Part shown: piece by piece, positions 51,790-61,228 of the stretch
Position numbering within the stretch: position 1 is the first letter of the stretch
Layout: the number at the start of each line of letters is the position of its first letter
DNA from: an uncultured Lachnospiraceae bacterium
Lineage (GTDB): Bacteria > Bacillota > Clostridia > Lachnospirales > Lachnospiraceae
DNA: 64,000 bases
NCBI GenBank assembly: GCA_910579735.1
Contig: CAJTUZ010000004.1
Location: 109,922-173,921 of the forward strand
Direction of reading: 5' to 3'
The notes under the pieces: model-generated
Databases searched by the model: none
Told to the model about the DNA's origin: nothing
Seen by the model: the letters and a program-made list of their open reading frames with translations, nothing else
Translations under genes and position numbers: made by a program

Positions 51790-53673
51790 TTAATGATCAG
51801 CGCGCATCCTATACACATCATAATACTTCCCCTGATACTGTAATTCGCATTCCGTCAATCGCGGATTACAACTTTGTATACGCCGCATCTGTTCGTCCTT
51901 CTCTGCCGTATTGCAAAGATATACTACCAGTTCTTCACACACCGCCAATGTTTCATCCGCAATCGGAGCCGCATCATCTAAGCCCGCAAAATAAATCCTC
52001 TCATATGCAAAAAACTCATCCGCACAGTCCCATACGCACCAGCTCTGCCCTACATCATACAAACAGACGACCGGTACGTTCCTCTCTGCCGCATCTTCGG
52101 CAAAGGCACACTGCGCTTCGGCCTCCGGATACAGAAAGACAACGCGGCCGGACAACAGTCCCGCTCCATCGACTGCCAGGCACAGCAGCGCTGCGGCCAC
52201 AATTCCAAGTCCTGCTGCTTTTTTCGACGACGTACCGGCGCTCTTACTGTTTTTCATCAAGAGTCTTTCCTCTGATATGCTGCGGCCTGCAGCCTTCCTT
52301 CCTGCCGCTTCCAAACAGACTGTTCCCAGATCCGCAACAGCCTCAAAAAGGAGCAGCACGATTATTCCGTACACCGGCGCCTGATAACGGACAGATGTAT
52401 TGCCGAGCAAAAGCGCCGTCTTCGACACGGCCAGAAAATATCCTGCCGCCGCGGCAGACAGCAGCCAGAAAGCAGCATTTTTCCCGACAAAGGCGCCGTC
52501 TCTTTTCTGCATATCCCCGCTTCCGCTCTTCTCACTTTCTGATCCTGCCCCCGTCCTGCCGCAGACCCTCCTGTAAAATAAAAACAGGCAGCAAACCGCC
52601 AAAAGGAGCACCGGCAGCATTTTCCCGAATACATATTCGTCTAACAGGTTCCAGAAAAAGGAAAGCCGCATCCACGTATTGGACAGGTCAAAAAAGCTGT
52701 TCGTCGCCTGTGCGCCGCGCTGTCCGCGAAACATCTGCCCCGGAAAGGCCGGATAAGTCAGATAGGCAAGCAAAAAAGATACCGCCATACTGCACGCATA
52801 CCGGATACAATTCCCGAGTTTTTTTTCTTTCCACAACAGATACAGACAGAAAGCCGCACCCATAAAAAACAAGAAAATAAAATAATAATACTGCGTTAAA
52901 AATCCCAGATACGTAACGACCGCCAGGGGCAGTAAAAATTTCCAAAACGGTAATTTCGTATCCGTTTTTTTCTTCTCCAACGCCTCGATATGCAGGATCG
53001 CACACAAATACACGAACACCGTAAGGAGCGCATACATGCGGATAAAAACCACGCTGCTCATAACCGCCGGCGTAAAGCCGTAAAAGAGACAGACAAGCCA
53101 TGCCAGTCCTTCCCTGCGCCCGCTTACCTTGAGCGCCAGTATCCGTAACATAAACAGACTGACACCAAATGCCGCCAGATTGATCACAAGTCCGAACCAT
53201 TTGGAGAACTGCCCCGGAAACAGTGAACATATCGTATGAAAAACCCAGTAATATACCGGCGGGTGTACGTCCCACGACTGTACCTGTTTCACCAGTCCGT
53301 ACCGGAAGCCTTCTCCCTCCTGTACGGCAAATTCCCGATAATAGTCGTCATGTTCCATCCAGGCGCCGTCTTCGATCGCCAGTCCGTACGTCCGGGCCGT
53401 CGAATAGTAAGTATAGAATTCATCCTCATGAAAACCCTTTTTCTGACAGCAGAAATACAGCGCCGTAAGCATCTGCAGGCACCAGACAAGCAAAAAGAGC
53501 ATAAACCACATTCTGCTTTTTGCAGTTATGCTCTTTCCTGAACATCCGCCCTCTATCCGGCCTTCTTCTGCTCCTGCTTTTTGGGCTCTGTACTTTTCAA
53601 TTCTATTCCTGCCTGCGCTGTCCATTCCCGATTTGATTTCCTGCATAGTTCCGCCTGTCCTGTCCATCTGCAT
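51790..53673 (-). CDS. GT39-like membrane glycosyltransferase
   Basis: The 627-residue protein has a charged N-terminal tail of about 50 residues, then about eleven helices. The first loop carries KKGFHEDEFYTYYSTARTYGL, the acidic D-E motif of GT39/ArnT-type transferases, and a later loop has VQSWDVHPPVYYWVFHTICS with the H-P-P signature. It would transfer a sugar from a polyprenyl phosphate to an extracytoplasmic acceptor. It is the last gene of the second glycan operon, 3 bp after the GT2 gene. A GtrB-like enzyme at 63444 could supply its donor. Start choice among several ATGs is uncertain. Confidence 0.8.
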   Translation of the reverse strand: MQMDRTGGTMQEIKSGMDSAGRNRIEKYRAQKAGAEEGRIEGGCSGKSITAKSRMWFMLFLLVWCLQMLTALYFCCQKKGFHEDEFYTYYSTARTYGLAIEDGAWMEHDDYYREFAVQEGEGFRYGLVKQVQSWDVHPPVYYWVFHTICSLFPGQFSKWFGLVINLAAFGVSLFMLRILALKVSGRREGLAWLVCLFYGFTPAVMSSVVFIRMYALLTVFVYLCAILHIEALEKKKTDTKLPFWKFLLPLAVVTYLGFLTQYYYFIFLFFMGAAFCLYLLWKEKKLGNCIRYACSMAVSFLLAYLTYPAFPGQMFRGQRGAQATNSFFDLSNTWMRLSFFWNLLDEYVFGKMLPVLLLAVCCLFLFYRRVCGRTGAGSESEKSGSGDMQKRDGAFVGKNAAFWLLSAAAAGYFLAVSKTALLLGNTSVRYQAPVYGIIVLLLFEAVADLGTVCLEAAGRKAAGRSISEERLLMKNSKSAGTSSKKAAGLGIVAAALLCLAVDGAGLLSGRVVFLYPEAEAQCAFAEDAAERNVPVVCLYDVGQSWCVWDCADEFFAYERIYFAGLDDAAPIADETLAVCEELVVYLCNTAEKDEQMRRIQSCNPRLTECELQYQGKYYDVYRMRADH

Positions 53674-53676
53674 TCT

Positions 53677-54675
53677 TTACTCTCTTAACCTCATTTTCTG
53701 TCTGTGGATCTTTCTTACCGTTTTGGGCGCTGCTGTCAAAAGCAGCAGATACCCTTTGTTTTTACGTGTCAGATAGGGATTGCGAATAGTATCTCTGATG
53801 TGTCTGCGAAGATAACGTATCACATTCCGGTAAAAGGTATTGCCGCCATTCATCTGTGAGATCGGGACGTGCAGCAGATAATCCAGCCTCTGATATAAAT
53901 TGAACCGGCGTGCATGAAGATGCAGGGCCGGATAAGACGCATCCACCAATTCCTGCATCCGGTCCGCATTGTCCACAATGTCCATAAATACCCTGGAAAA
54001 ACTGTCCTGTGAACGTTTTCTCGTCGTACTGTCCGAGCGGCAGACAACATGGTAACCCTGTTTCGGTAATATTGCAATCCCTTCAATCTGCTGCAGCATC
54101 TGTGTCAAAAGTTTAAAGTCTTCGTTCAGCTCTCCTTCCGGAAAACGATGTTTTGCAAACAATTCCTTTTTTACGATCTTCGTACAAAAAGAACAGTCCC
54201 CCTGATGTAATAACAGCTCTTTTAAAAAAGTTTCCGCCTCGCAGAAGCGTATCTCCTTTGGCGGTATGCAGACGTCCGGCAGACGGTTTCCCGCTTCATC
54301 CCTTTCGTCCCTGGAAATCTGCACAACCGGATAGCCTTCTTTCATGACAAGCTCCGCCATGTTTTCGTAAACGTCCTCGTCAATATAATCGTCGCTGTCC
54401 ACGAATCCGATATAATCTCCGACCGCTTTTTGTAATCCGAAATTACGGGCCGAAGAGGCGCCGCCGTTGGTCTTATGATATACGCGGATCCTCCCGTCCG
54501 TATCCGCAAGCGTATCGCACAGCGCCTGCGTGCCATCCGTAGAACCATCGTCCACCAGAATGATCTCCAGATTTTCATAGGTCTGGCGGCAAATGGAATC
54601 CACACACTTTGACAGGGTATTGCGCGTATTGTATATCGGTACGATGACACTGATCTTAATTTGTTCCTTATGCAT
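53677..54675 (-). CDS. Glycosyltransferase family 2
   Basis: This 332-residue GT-A enzyme begins IKISVIVPIYNTRNTLSKCVDSI with LVDDGSTDGTQALCD, GGASSARNFGLQKAVGDYIGFVDSDDYIDEDVYENM and the D-S-D-D metal site. The C-terminal half is helical. It should add a sugar in the cytoplasm to a lipid-linked oligosaccharide of the second cluster. ATG 54675 follows AGAAAGG by 10 nt. It is 107 bp downstream of the GT4 gene and coupled in order with the GT39-like gene. Confidence 0.87.
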   Translation of the reverse strand: MHKEQIKISVIVPIYNTRNTLSKCVDSICRQTYENLEIILVDDGSTDGTQALCDTLADTDGRIRVYHKTNGGASSARNFGLQKAVGDYIGFVDSDDYIDEDVYENMAELVMKEGYPVVQISRDERDEAGNRLPDVCIPPKEIRFCEAETFLKELLLHQGDCSFCTKIVKKELFAKHRFPEGELNEDFKLLTQMLQQIEGIAILPKQGYHVVCRSDSTTRKRSQDSFSRVFMDIVDNADRMQELVDASYPALHLHARRFNLYQRLDYLLHVPISQMNGGNTFYRNVIRYLRRHIRDTIRNPYLTRKNKGYLLLLTAAPKTVRKIHRQKMRLRE

Positions 54676-54782
54676 ATGATGCCTTTCTGTCCGCTTTCTG
54701 CAATTCCAATTCCCGACAGGTTTCCGCTTCAGGCCAGGTTTCCGTCTGATGACAAGCTTCCGTTTCGCAGCAAATTGCCACC

Positions 54783-55967
54783 TTACGGCAGCTCTCCGCG
54801 AAGCATTGCCCGATACATTTTCTTAGGCGAAATAGCGGGCGCAGGACTGAGCGGTCCGCTCTTTGCCGGAACGATTTTGCCTTTGATTAGAGACGCGGCG
54901 AAACGCAGTAATTCCTCCGCCGCATGTTCCGCATTCCATTCCCTGATGATCGTTTCGTATGCGGCATATCCCATCTGTCTGCGCGCTTCCCAGTTCGCGA
55001 ACAGATCGAGCACAAGTTTCTCCATCTCCTGATAACGATCGTCCGGATAGACAAGGCCGTTCACACCATGCCTGATCAGATAAGGCGCTGCGCCCGTCTG
55101 CGCGCTCACAACTTCCACACAGCCGCTGTTCATGCCCTCGTTGACAACCGCACCCCATCCTTCCAGATAATTACTGGTAAAAAGATGAATGTGACATTTC
55201 TCCATCACATCCCGCACCTGACCGGGCGTCTGATAGCCGTAGAAAACAAACTGCTCCGACAGTCCCGCATCGGCGGCCTGCTTTTTGATATCCTCTTCCA
55301 GTTCCCCGCTCCCAAGCATATGAAAGCGGAAGTCATAACCGTTTTGCGACAAACATTTTGCAAGTCCGACCGTATATTCCGGGTGTTTTAACGGCATAAA
55401 ACGTCCGGCCCAGACGATCTGCAGCGGTCCATCCTTTTTTAACGCAGCGAATTCTTCCCTCGTATACTTCCTTGTCTCCGGAAAATACCCCCAGCGGAAC
55501 ATTTTCCCCGGATACGCACCGATCAAATGAAAGTCTGATGCGGTATAAGCTCCGGCACAGAGCAGGCAGACATTTTGTTTCCGATATCTGATATGTTCTT
55601 TGTATTTTGCACAAAGCCCCCTGGGGGAAACCGCTTTCCACTGTCCTTCCCGGTACAGTCTCTCACTGACCCGTATTGTCGCCTTTCCCGACATCAGGCG
55701 TTCGGTCTCAAGATCTTCCCGCTGCGTCCATCCAAGCAGCACGACATCGCTTTCGGCAATTATTCTGCGGCACGCAGATTCATCGTCATACAGGCGCCGT
55801 ACGTAAGGAATTTTCTCAGTATCAACTTCCCACCCCATAGCGACCCGTTCTTTTTCCATAGGCATCGTCTGTATAAAACAATAGCCGCCGCCAAGCTTTT
55901 GATAAAGCGCCTCGGAGAAGGGGATCTGGTGATGGTTGATATAATTTGATACAAAAGTTATCTTCAT
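54783..55967 (-). CDS. Glycosyltransferase family 4
   Basis: This 394-residue GT-B enzyme has an N-terminal part starting KITFVSNYINHHQIPFSEALY and a C-terminal donor domain with IVWAGRFMPLKHPEYTVGLAKCL, FYGYQTPGQVRDVMEKCHIHLFTS and NYLEGWGAVVNEGMNSGCVEVVS, the E-x7-E region. The C-terminal 40 residues are not conserved-looking. Its ATG overlaps the stop of the upstream GT4 gene by 4 bp, so the two are translationally coupled. Sugar unknown. Confidence 0.87.
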   Translation of the reverse strand: MKITFVSNYINHHQIPFSEALYQKLGGGYCFIQTMPMEKERVAMGWEVDTEKIPYVRRLYDDESACRRIIAESDVVLLGWTQREDLETERLMSGKATIRVSERLYREGQWKAVSPRGLCAKYKEHIRYRKQNVCLLCAGAYTASDFHLIGAYPGKMFRWGYFPETRKYTREEFAALKKDGPLQIVWAGRFMPLKHPEYTVGLAKCLSQNGYDFRFHMLGSGELEEDIKKQAADAGLSEQFVFYGYQTPGQVRDVMEKCHIHLFTSNYLEGWGAVVNEGMNSGCVEVVSAQTGAAPYLIRHGVNGLVYPDDRYQEMEKLVLDLFANWEARRQMGYAAYETIIREWNAEHAAEELLRFAASLIKGKIVPAKSGPLSPAPAISPKKMYRAMLRGELP

Positions 55968-57250
55968 TGCAGGATTTCCTCATAGATCCGTATCATCTTA
56001 TAATAATTCTGATCCGCGTCGTGCGTTTCTCTTGCGTGTCTTCTGGCATTATCCGAATATTTTTCCGAAATGGCTTCTTTTTCAAATATTTCTATGATCT
56101 TTTCCGCAAGGCTTTCCACGTTGCCCGCCGGATATAAGATGCCATCCCCGCCGTTCACCAGGAGATTATGGATGCCGCCCACATCCGCCGCCACACAAGG
56201 CACGCCGACAAGCATTGCTTCCCCGAGAGAATTCGGCGAATTTTCAAGCGCAGACGGGCAGACGAATACATGACTCCTCATGAGCTGTTCCTTCATGCCA
56301 TCCGCATCGAGCATACCAAGCATCGTTACTCTGTCTTTCAGATTATTTTCTTTGATCAGTTTCTTTAAGTATTTCCCGTAAGACGAAATCTTTAACGTAT
56401 CCTGCCATGTATCGCTTCGGATAATATTATTACCCGCCACAAACACATGCGCTTCCGGATACCGTTCCAGTACCGCAGGCATCGCCTGTAACAGATAATG
56501 GAAACCCTTGAGCGGATAGTCTCCCTGACTTAAGAAAATGCTGTAGGGAATGCAATTGCTCATTTTCCATCTTGCCCTGTAAAAACAGGAGCGCATGGTC
56601 TCATTCAGCACGTGATAATGCGCTTTCGGATTGATTTTCGCCACGGACTCTTTGTCAAAATCCGTTCTCCCGGCTACATGCCCGGCAAGACGTATTGCTT
56701 CTTTTTCATAGAGTCCCCTTTTATAGAACTTCTTCTGCTGCTGCTTTAAGCTGTCTTTTTTGATAAAATCACGAAGTGTTGCTTTCCGCTGTACCTTTCC
56801 CGGCAGATCAGCCATATAGGCCACCGAACAGGCCGAAACCAGCCCCTGAATACCGATCAGCGTGCGTTCGGGATTCCCATATGCGCGCACACAGGAAAGC
56901 GTATGCGGAAATTCCGTACCGAAAATGTGTATCATATCCGGCTTAAAATCCTCGATGATCTCCTTCATCCGTACTTCTATGGAAGCGTCATACTGTTCCG
57001 GCGTCTCCAGATTCTCCACAAATCCATAACAAGAACAGGATTCCTCTTCCGAAACAGAAATCTTCCTGCTGATATTCCCTGTCTCCGGCGTTACCGGAAA
57101 TGCAATTCCCAAATTGATCCGATTACGATGTTGTTCCTGCAGAAATCTGTCAAGCGTTGCGGTCAGCCATCCTTCTCTGTTGCTATAAGGCAGCCCTAAT
57201 TGCCTGGCGATTGCCGGAAGCATAATATTACATACCCAAAGCACCTTCAT
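55964..57250 (-). CDS. Glycosyltransferase family 4
   Basis: This 428-residue GT-B transferase begins MKVLWVCNIMLPAIARQL and has CIPYSIFLSQGDYPLKGFHYLLQ, VFVAGNNIIRSD, VTMLGMLDADGMKEQLMRSHVFVCPSALENSPNSLGEAMLVG with the E-x7-E region, and VPCVAADVGGIHNLL. It likely uses a nucleotide sugar in the cytoplasm to extend the second cluster's repeat. It overlaps the next GT4 gene by 4 bp and follows the GT2 gene by 11 bp, so this part of the operon is tightly packed. Confidence 0.88.
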   Translation of the reverse strand: MKVLWVCNIMLPAIARQLGLPYSNREGWLTATLDRFLQEQHRNRINLGIAFPVTPETGNISRKISVSEEESCSCYGFVENLETPEQYDASIEVRMKEIIEDFKPDMIHIFGTEFPHTLSCVRAYGNPERTLIGIQGLVSACSVAYMADLPGKVQRKATLRDFIKKDSLKQQQKKFYKRGLYEKEAIRLAGHVAGRTDFDKESVAKINPKAHYHVLNETMRSCFYRARWKMSNCIPYSIFLSQGDYPLKGFHYLLQAMPAVLERYPEAHVFVAGNNIIRSDTWQDTLKISSYGKYLKKLIKENNLKDRVTMLGMLDADGMKEQLMRSHVFVCPSALENSPNSLGEAMLVGVPCVAADVGGIHNLLVNGGDGILYPAGNVESLAEKIIEIFEKEAISEKYSDNARRHARETHDADQNYYKMIRIYEEILQ

Positions 57251-57261
57251 CCCTCAATACC

Positions 57262-58113
57262 TCATCCCTTCTCGTAGATTTTTTTCTTCAGCTTATTATA
57301 ATAACCGGATGTCCGCGGATTCTTTGCAAGCCACGTACGAAGCGGTGCAAGCGTCATCCACATGATCATCCTGTACTTCCATATTTGTCCGGGGGACATA
57401 TATTTTCCGACGATCTTTCGGTGTTCTTCGGCAGAAACTTTCCGGTTCTCCTTCCTTTCCGAAAAACCGCCGCTTTCATAATATGCGGTAACAATATTTC
57501 CATAAATAAAAGATACCTTTCCCGGCGCTTCTTTTGCAAAAAAACACCAGAGAAAATGTTCATAATCCGCTCTTACGCGGTACTTCGTTTCAAACGGGTG
57601 CGCCAGCAAAAGTTCCCTGTCATAGAAGCAGGCCTGATGACACGGCACATTCCGGTAGCATCCAAAAGCATCCATTTGCGGATTGGAAGGCACCATTTCC
57701 CCCGTCTCCCTGGTACAGATATTGCCGTAATAAATGCCTCTTTCCGCCGGATTTGTCACGATCAGCTTATGGAAATCCGCCAATACGTCCGGATGGGCAA
57801 ACAGATCGCCGCAATTGAGGAAATAAACATATTTTCCCTTTGCCTCCCGTACGGCCTGGTTCATCGCATCGTAAATTCCGGTATCTTTTTTCCGGACCAG
57901 ACGAAACGGAAGATTTTCTATTATGCCCATGCCGTCCTCTTTTTCCTCCTCATGTACCGCTTCCAGAAAAGCCAGCGAACCATCCGTAGAAAAACCGTCT
58001 TTTATGATCACTTCGTAATCTTTATCATTCTGAACGGCGATCGTGCGCAGCGTTTCTTTTATTTTGCCGCCCGGATTTAAACAAACTACAAGGATCGAAA
58101 ACATCGGCTCCAT
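57262..58113 (-). CDS. Glycosyltransferase family 2 (WcaE-like)
   Basis: This 283-residue enzyme begins MEPMFSILVVCLNPGGKIKETLRTI with IIKDGFSTDGSLAFLE, KDTGIYDAMNQAVREAKGKYVYFLNCGD and ADYEHFLWCFF. The D-T-G-I-Y-D-A-M-N segment is typical of WcaE/colanic-acid-type GT2 enzymes. ATG 58113 is preferred because AAAGGG lies 9 nt upstream and directly abuts the in-frame ATG at 58122. It adds one sugar in the cytoplasm. Donor unknown. Confidence 0.86.
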   Translation of the reverse strand: MEPMFSILVVCLNPGGKIKETLRTIAVQNDKDYEVIIKDGFSTDGSLAFLEAVHEEEKEDGMGIIENLPFRLVRKKDTGIYDAMNQAVREAKGKYVYFLNCGDLFAHPDVLADFHKLIVTNPAERGIYYGNICTRETGEMVPSNPQMDAFGCYRNVPCHQACFYDRELLLAHPFETKYRVRADYEHFLWCFFAKEAPGKVSFIYGNIVTAYYESGGFSERKENRKVSAEEHRKIVGKYMSPGQIWKYRMIMWMTLAPLRTWLAKNPRTSGYYNKLKKKIYEKG

Positions 58114-58128
58114 TACGATCATCCCTTT

Positions 58129-59235
58129 CTAATTCCTGTCTGATAAAATATCCACCATATCATGAAACAGAAAACTCTGATAAGGCAGTATCCTCGTCCC
58201 ATCATCATACGCCCTGCGCATATAGACTGCAAAATAGCAGACCGCCGCCGCGATGATCCCGGCTTTTAACAGTTTTCTCCACTTCTCATTCTCCGTCTCC
58301 CGCAGCAGCGCCGGCAAAAAGAAAATATGGCTGATCGTCAGATAATATCCGATCCGGGAAATGATAGGCAGGAAAGAGCAGAATACGTATAATGCCAGCG
58401 CTCCCAGATTCAGATAAAAGTAAAACTGCATCCTGCGGTTTCCCCGAATCTTTTTCCGGTAATAAAACAGAGAAAACACAAGCACCGCCGCACAGCGCAT
58501 GATATTAATGTAGCTCGTTCCGCCCTCCAGGTATTCCGTCTCTTCATAGGTTGAATACAGAAATACCACCACCTGTAAATAGAATTCCTGAAAAAACAGA
58601 AAAGTCGTACAAAAAAGTCCCGCAAGTGTAAGCTGCCACCACTTCCATGTCAGAGACGCCATAAAGTATAACGGCAGAATAACAAGCAGTGACTTATGAA
58701 AAAGCGAACCGAGCGCTGCCAGTAAAATGAACCTGCCCCACTGCTTCCGTATCACGAATTTCATAGCATACAGCGCGGCTGCCAGAGCCAGATAATACCG
58801 TACGGTACTAAACGACTGAAAATAGTACCCCAAAGCCATGAACAGAAAAAACGTTAACGGAAACTCGTCGCTCTGCTCATAAATAGCAAGCAGAAACAAA
58901 AAAATCGTTGCAAATGCATAGACCGCAAAGACAAGCAGATAATTTTCATATCCCGAAAGGCCATACAGGATCTTTACAAGCAGATTGAAGCCTGCCTCCG
59001 TCGGCACATAAGAATCGCAATTGACAAGATGCATGAACTCCACATATTTGGCATAGTCGTTTCCCACATTCTGTCTTAGTGCAGAAAGCAGAAAAAGAAC
59101 CAGGAAAATAATGAGCAGACAAACTCTGTTGCACATCTGCTGCCGCGTTACCATATAAGGTTGTACAAGCGGCCTGCTGTGGACCATGCACGCAATAAGC
59201 ACTGTTCCTGCCGCAACGGTAAGATATAAGATCAT
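58129..59235 (-). CDS. EpsG family polysaccharide polymerase-like membrane protein
   Basis: This 368-residue protein has about ten helices and the EpsG-type first loop RQNVGNDYAKYVEFMHLVN, then YGLSGYENYLLVFAVYAFATI. EpsG/Wzy proteins polymerise lipid-linked repeats outside the membrane. ATG 59235 is used because the longer frame overlaps the upstream gene by 73 bp and lacks a ribosome binding site; AGGAG lies 13 nt before this ATG. Together with the Wzz-like protein upstream it points to a Wzy-dependent polymer in the second cluster. No Wzx flippase was found here. Confidence 0.83.
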   Translation of the reverse strand: MILYLTVAAGTVLIACMVHSRPLVQPYMVTRQQMCNRVCLLIIFLVLFLLSALRQNVGNDYAKYVEFMHLVNCDSYVPTEAGFNLLVKILYGLSGYENYLLVFAVYAFATIFLFLLAIYEQSDEFPLTFFLFMALGYYFQSFSTVRYYLALAAALYAMKFVIRKQWGRFILLAALGSLFHKSLLVILPLYFMASLTWKWWQLTLAGLFCTTFLFFQEFYLQVVVFLYSTYEETEYLEGGTSYINIMRCAAVLVFSLFYYRKKIRGNRRMQFYFYLNLGALALYVFCSFLPIISRIGYYLTISHIFFLPALLRETENEKWRKLLKAGIIAAAVCYFAVYMRRAYDDGTRILPYQSFLFHDMVDILSDRN

Positions 59236-59255
59236 GCGTAAGTCGATACTCCTTC

Positions 59256-60083
59256 TTAAAGCCGCCGCTGTGAGACGATTCCCTTCCGCATCATCCTGTA
59301 GGCCTGACGAAACGGAATCTCCGTACACATTTCGCTTTTATTTTTAAACAGAAACCGAAGTGCAAACACACCGGAAAGCCATCCGTACAAATAATGATAC
59401 AAAACACCTCTGTCCGTAAAAAATTTCTCCGTATATCCGTGAAACCAGGTAGACTCTCTCTCTATTTCCTCTCCGATACAATCCGGCAGCGCATATATTT
59501 TCAGACCGGCCCGCAGACAGTCCCGTAAGAATAAGCTGTCTTCCCCGTTACTGTATTTCGCGCCCCCGCCAAACAAAAGGGAAAAATGCGCGTTCGCCCT
59601 CCTGAATGAATCCAGCTTCCCGGAAATGCTGTAAGCCGGATATCTTCCGTAATTATACCAGCGAATCCGCTTCGGCCGTTCATTCCAGTAAGTCCTCCTG
59701 GCAGGCGATACTTTCACATTAAACAGAATCATGTCGGCGTCCGGATACTGCAGATAAGCATTGCGAATAACATCCTTATATCCCTTCTGCAGAACAATAT
59801 CCTCATCGGAAAATAAACAGATCTCTCCGTCTGCATGCAGAAGCGCCGTATTCCGGCTTAGACCAACGCCCCGCTCCTTCATGGAAAAGCACCGGATCTT
59901 ATCGGTCTGCACAAGCTCCTGCCCCGGTTTTTCCTGCAGAAAAAATTCCCGGTAATCACACCTGTCGCACTGATTAACAATTACGGCATCGCTCTCCAGA
60001 TTCATTTTTTCCGCCAGCTGTCCGGCATCCTGCGCAAGCGCCGATACCAAAACCTGTACTCTTAAAGGTGATTGTAATACCAT
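59256..60083 (-). CDS. Glycosyltransferase, GT2-like
   Basis: This 275-residue GT-A-like enzyme contains KERGVGLSRNTALLHADGEICLFSDEDIVLQKGYKDV, where S-D-E-D is the likely metal site, then DADMILFNVKV and FGGGAKYSNGEDSLFLRDCLRAG, a second acidic motif of the GT2 catalytic site. ATG 60083 is chosen: GAGG lies 8 nt upstream and the frame upstream only adds residues overlapping the Wzz-like gene. It lies between the Wzz-like and EpsG-like genes. Sugar unknown. Confidence 0.8.
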   Translation of the reverse strand: MVLQSPLRVQVLVSALAQDAGQLAEKMNLESDAVIVNQCDRCDYREFFLQEKPGQELVQTDKIRCFSMKERGVGLSRNTALLHADGEICLFSDEDIVLQKGYKDVIRNAYLQYPDADMILFNVKVSPARRTYWNERPKRIRWYNYGRYPAYSISGKLDSFRRANAHFSLLFGGGAKYSNGEDSLFLRDCLRAGLKIYALPDCIGEEIERESTWFHGYTEKFFTDRGVLYHYLYGWLSGVFALRFLFKNKSEMCTEIPFRQAYRMMRKGIVSQRRL

Positions 60084-61156
60084 CTCATAAACCTCATATC
60101 GGCATCCCGGATTAAAATGCCCGCAATCCTGCACCCCTGTAATGTCAGCTGCTCTATCTTATAATTTAACGTAGCCCTGTCCATTTTCCCATAGGGAACG
60201 ACAAGCAGTATACCGTCCGCTTTCCGCACATCGTCCTGCTCTTCCTTCAGCTCCGATTTGGGCGCGCCATCCTGCATCGACTGCAATTCCAGCTGCATAA
60301 GCGTTCCGGTTTCTTTTGCCAAATATGCCAGATTTCGTTCTGTATCCTGTTGCAATTTTTCACGCAGGCTCTGCTTGTGTTTTGATCTTTCCGGTCTTTT
60401 CGGCGCCATTTCCTGCACTGTGTCTGCCCCTGCTGCACGTTTCTCTTCATCCGGTCTCACAATACCGTCGCCGCCGGTCTTCTCCCGGCCGCTGAAACAA
60501 TATCCCGCAAACGGCAGTTTCGTCACATATTTTAAATCACCGGGCACATATATGTTATCATTTAACACATAAAGGAGCGCCATGCCAAGAAGCGCTGCTG
60601 CAAATGCGAGAAACGCCCCCAGCATGACTGCCTGCAGCAGTCTTTGCCCGGCCGCCTCTACCTGAGGTTCTGTTTCCCTGTAAATTTCAATCGAAATAAA
60701 TTCCTTCTCCTGCTGTCCGAAATCCACCAATGCCCGATCCGTCGCTCCTAATATCTCCGCCGTCCTGGCGGCATCCGTCGTTTTGATCGTGATGGTAAGC
60801 AGCCGCAGATCGGAAAGAATCTCTGCAGTCGTCGCCGCAATCACCTCTTCTTCGGTATAACCCTCCGGCAGATATGACATCGTCAGGTTTAAGAGCGGCT
60901 CCGTCGCCATCAGGTCATTCCACGTGTAACCGTTGTACGCCTGATAGACCTCTCCCGTCTCGTCCGCTGCAAAATCCAGATACAGCTTGGACTGTGCCTG
61001 ATACTGCCTATTGCTGTTTATCACGACATGCACAAACAGATAAATCCCTCCGCCAAGCACTGCCCCGATAAACGCCGCCAGTACGGGGATCCAAAGCTTC
61101 TGCAGCAGAAGGAGCGCATATTTCTTACAATCCATGCCTTCGTTTGCGTATTTCAT
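60062..61156 (-). CDS. Wzz-like chain-length/co-polymerase protein with degenerate kinase-like tail
   Basis: This 364-residue protein has two helices (residues about 22-43 and 180-205) around an extracytoplasmic Wzz domain, with the N-terminus starting YANEGMDCKKYALLLLQKLWIP. A cytoplasmic tail of about 160 residues follows. It ends in ADGILLVVPYGKMDRATLNYKIEQLTLQGCRIAGILIRDAD, which resembles the last strands of a CpsD/BY-kinase ATPase. No Walker A, Walker B or tyrosine cluster is visible, so catalysis is unlikely. It would set chain length for the EpsG-like polymerase. Confidence 0.8.
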   Translation of the reverse strand: MKYANEGMDCKKYALLLLQKLWIPVLAAFIGAVLGGGIYLFVHVVINSNRQYQAQSKLYLDFAADETGEVYQAYNGYTWNDLMATEPLLNLTMSYLPEGYTEEEVIAATTAEILSDLRLLTITIKTTDAARTAEILGATDRALVDFGQQEKEFISIEIYRETEPQVEAAGQRLLQAVMLGAFLAFAAALLGMALLYVLNDNIYVPGDLKYVTKLPFAGYCFSGREKTGGDGIVRPDEEKRAAGADTVQEMAPKRPERSKHKQSLREKLQQDTERNLAYLAKETGTLMQLELQSMQDGAPKSELKEEQDDVRKADGILLVVPYGKMDRATLNYKIEQLTLQGCRIAGILIRDADMRFMRWYYNHL

Positions 61157-61228
61157 ACTGATAACTATGCCTTCCTCTCAGCCTGCGGCATGTACCGCCG
61201 CAAGGCAAAACTTTCCACGCTCAGTCTG

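Noticed and set aside
51753..52865. Open frame of 370 codons on the plus strand
   Set aside because: Antisense to the GT39-like gene; very rich in Ser, Arg and Pro, with no domain and no ribosome binding site.
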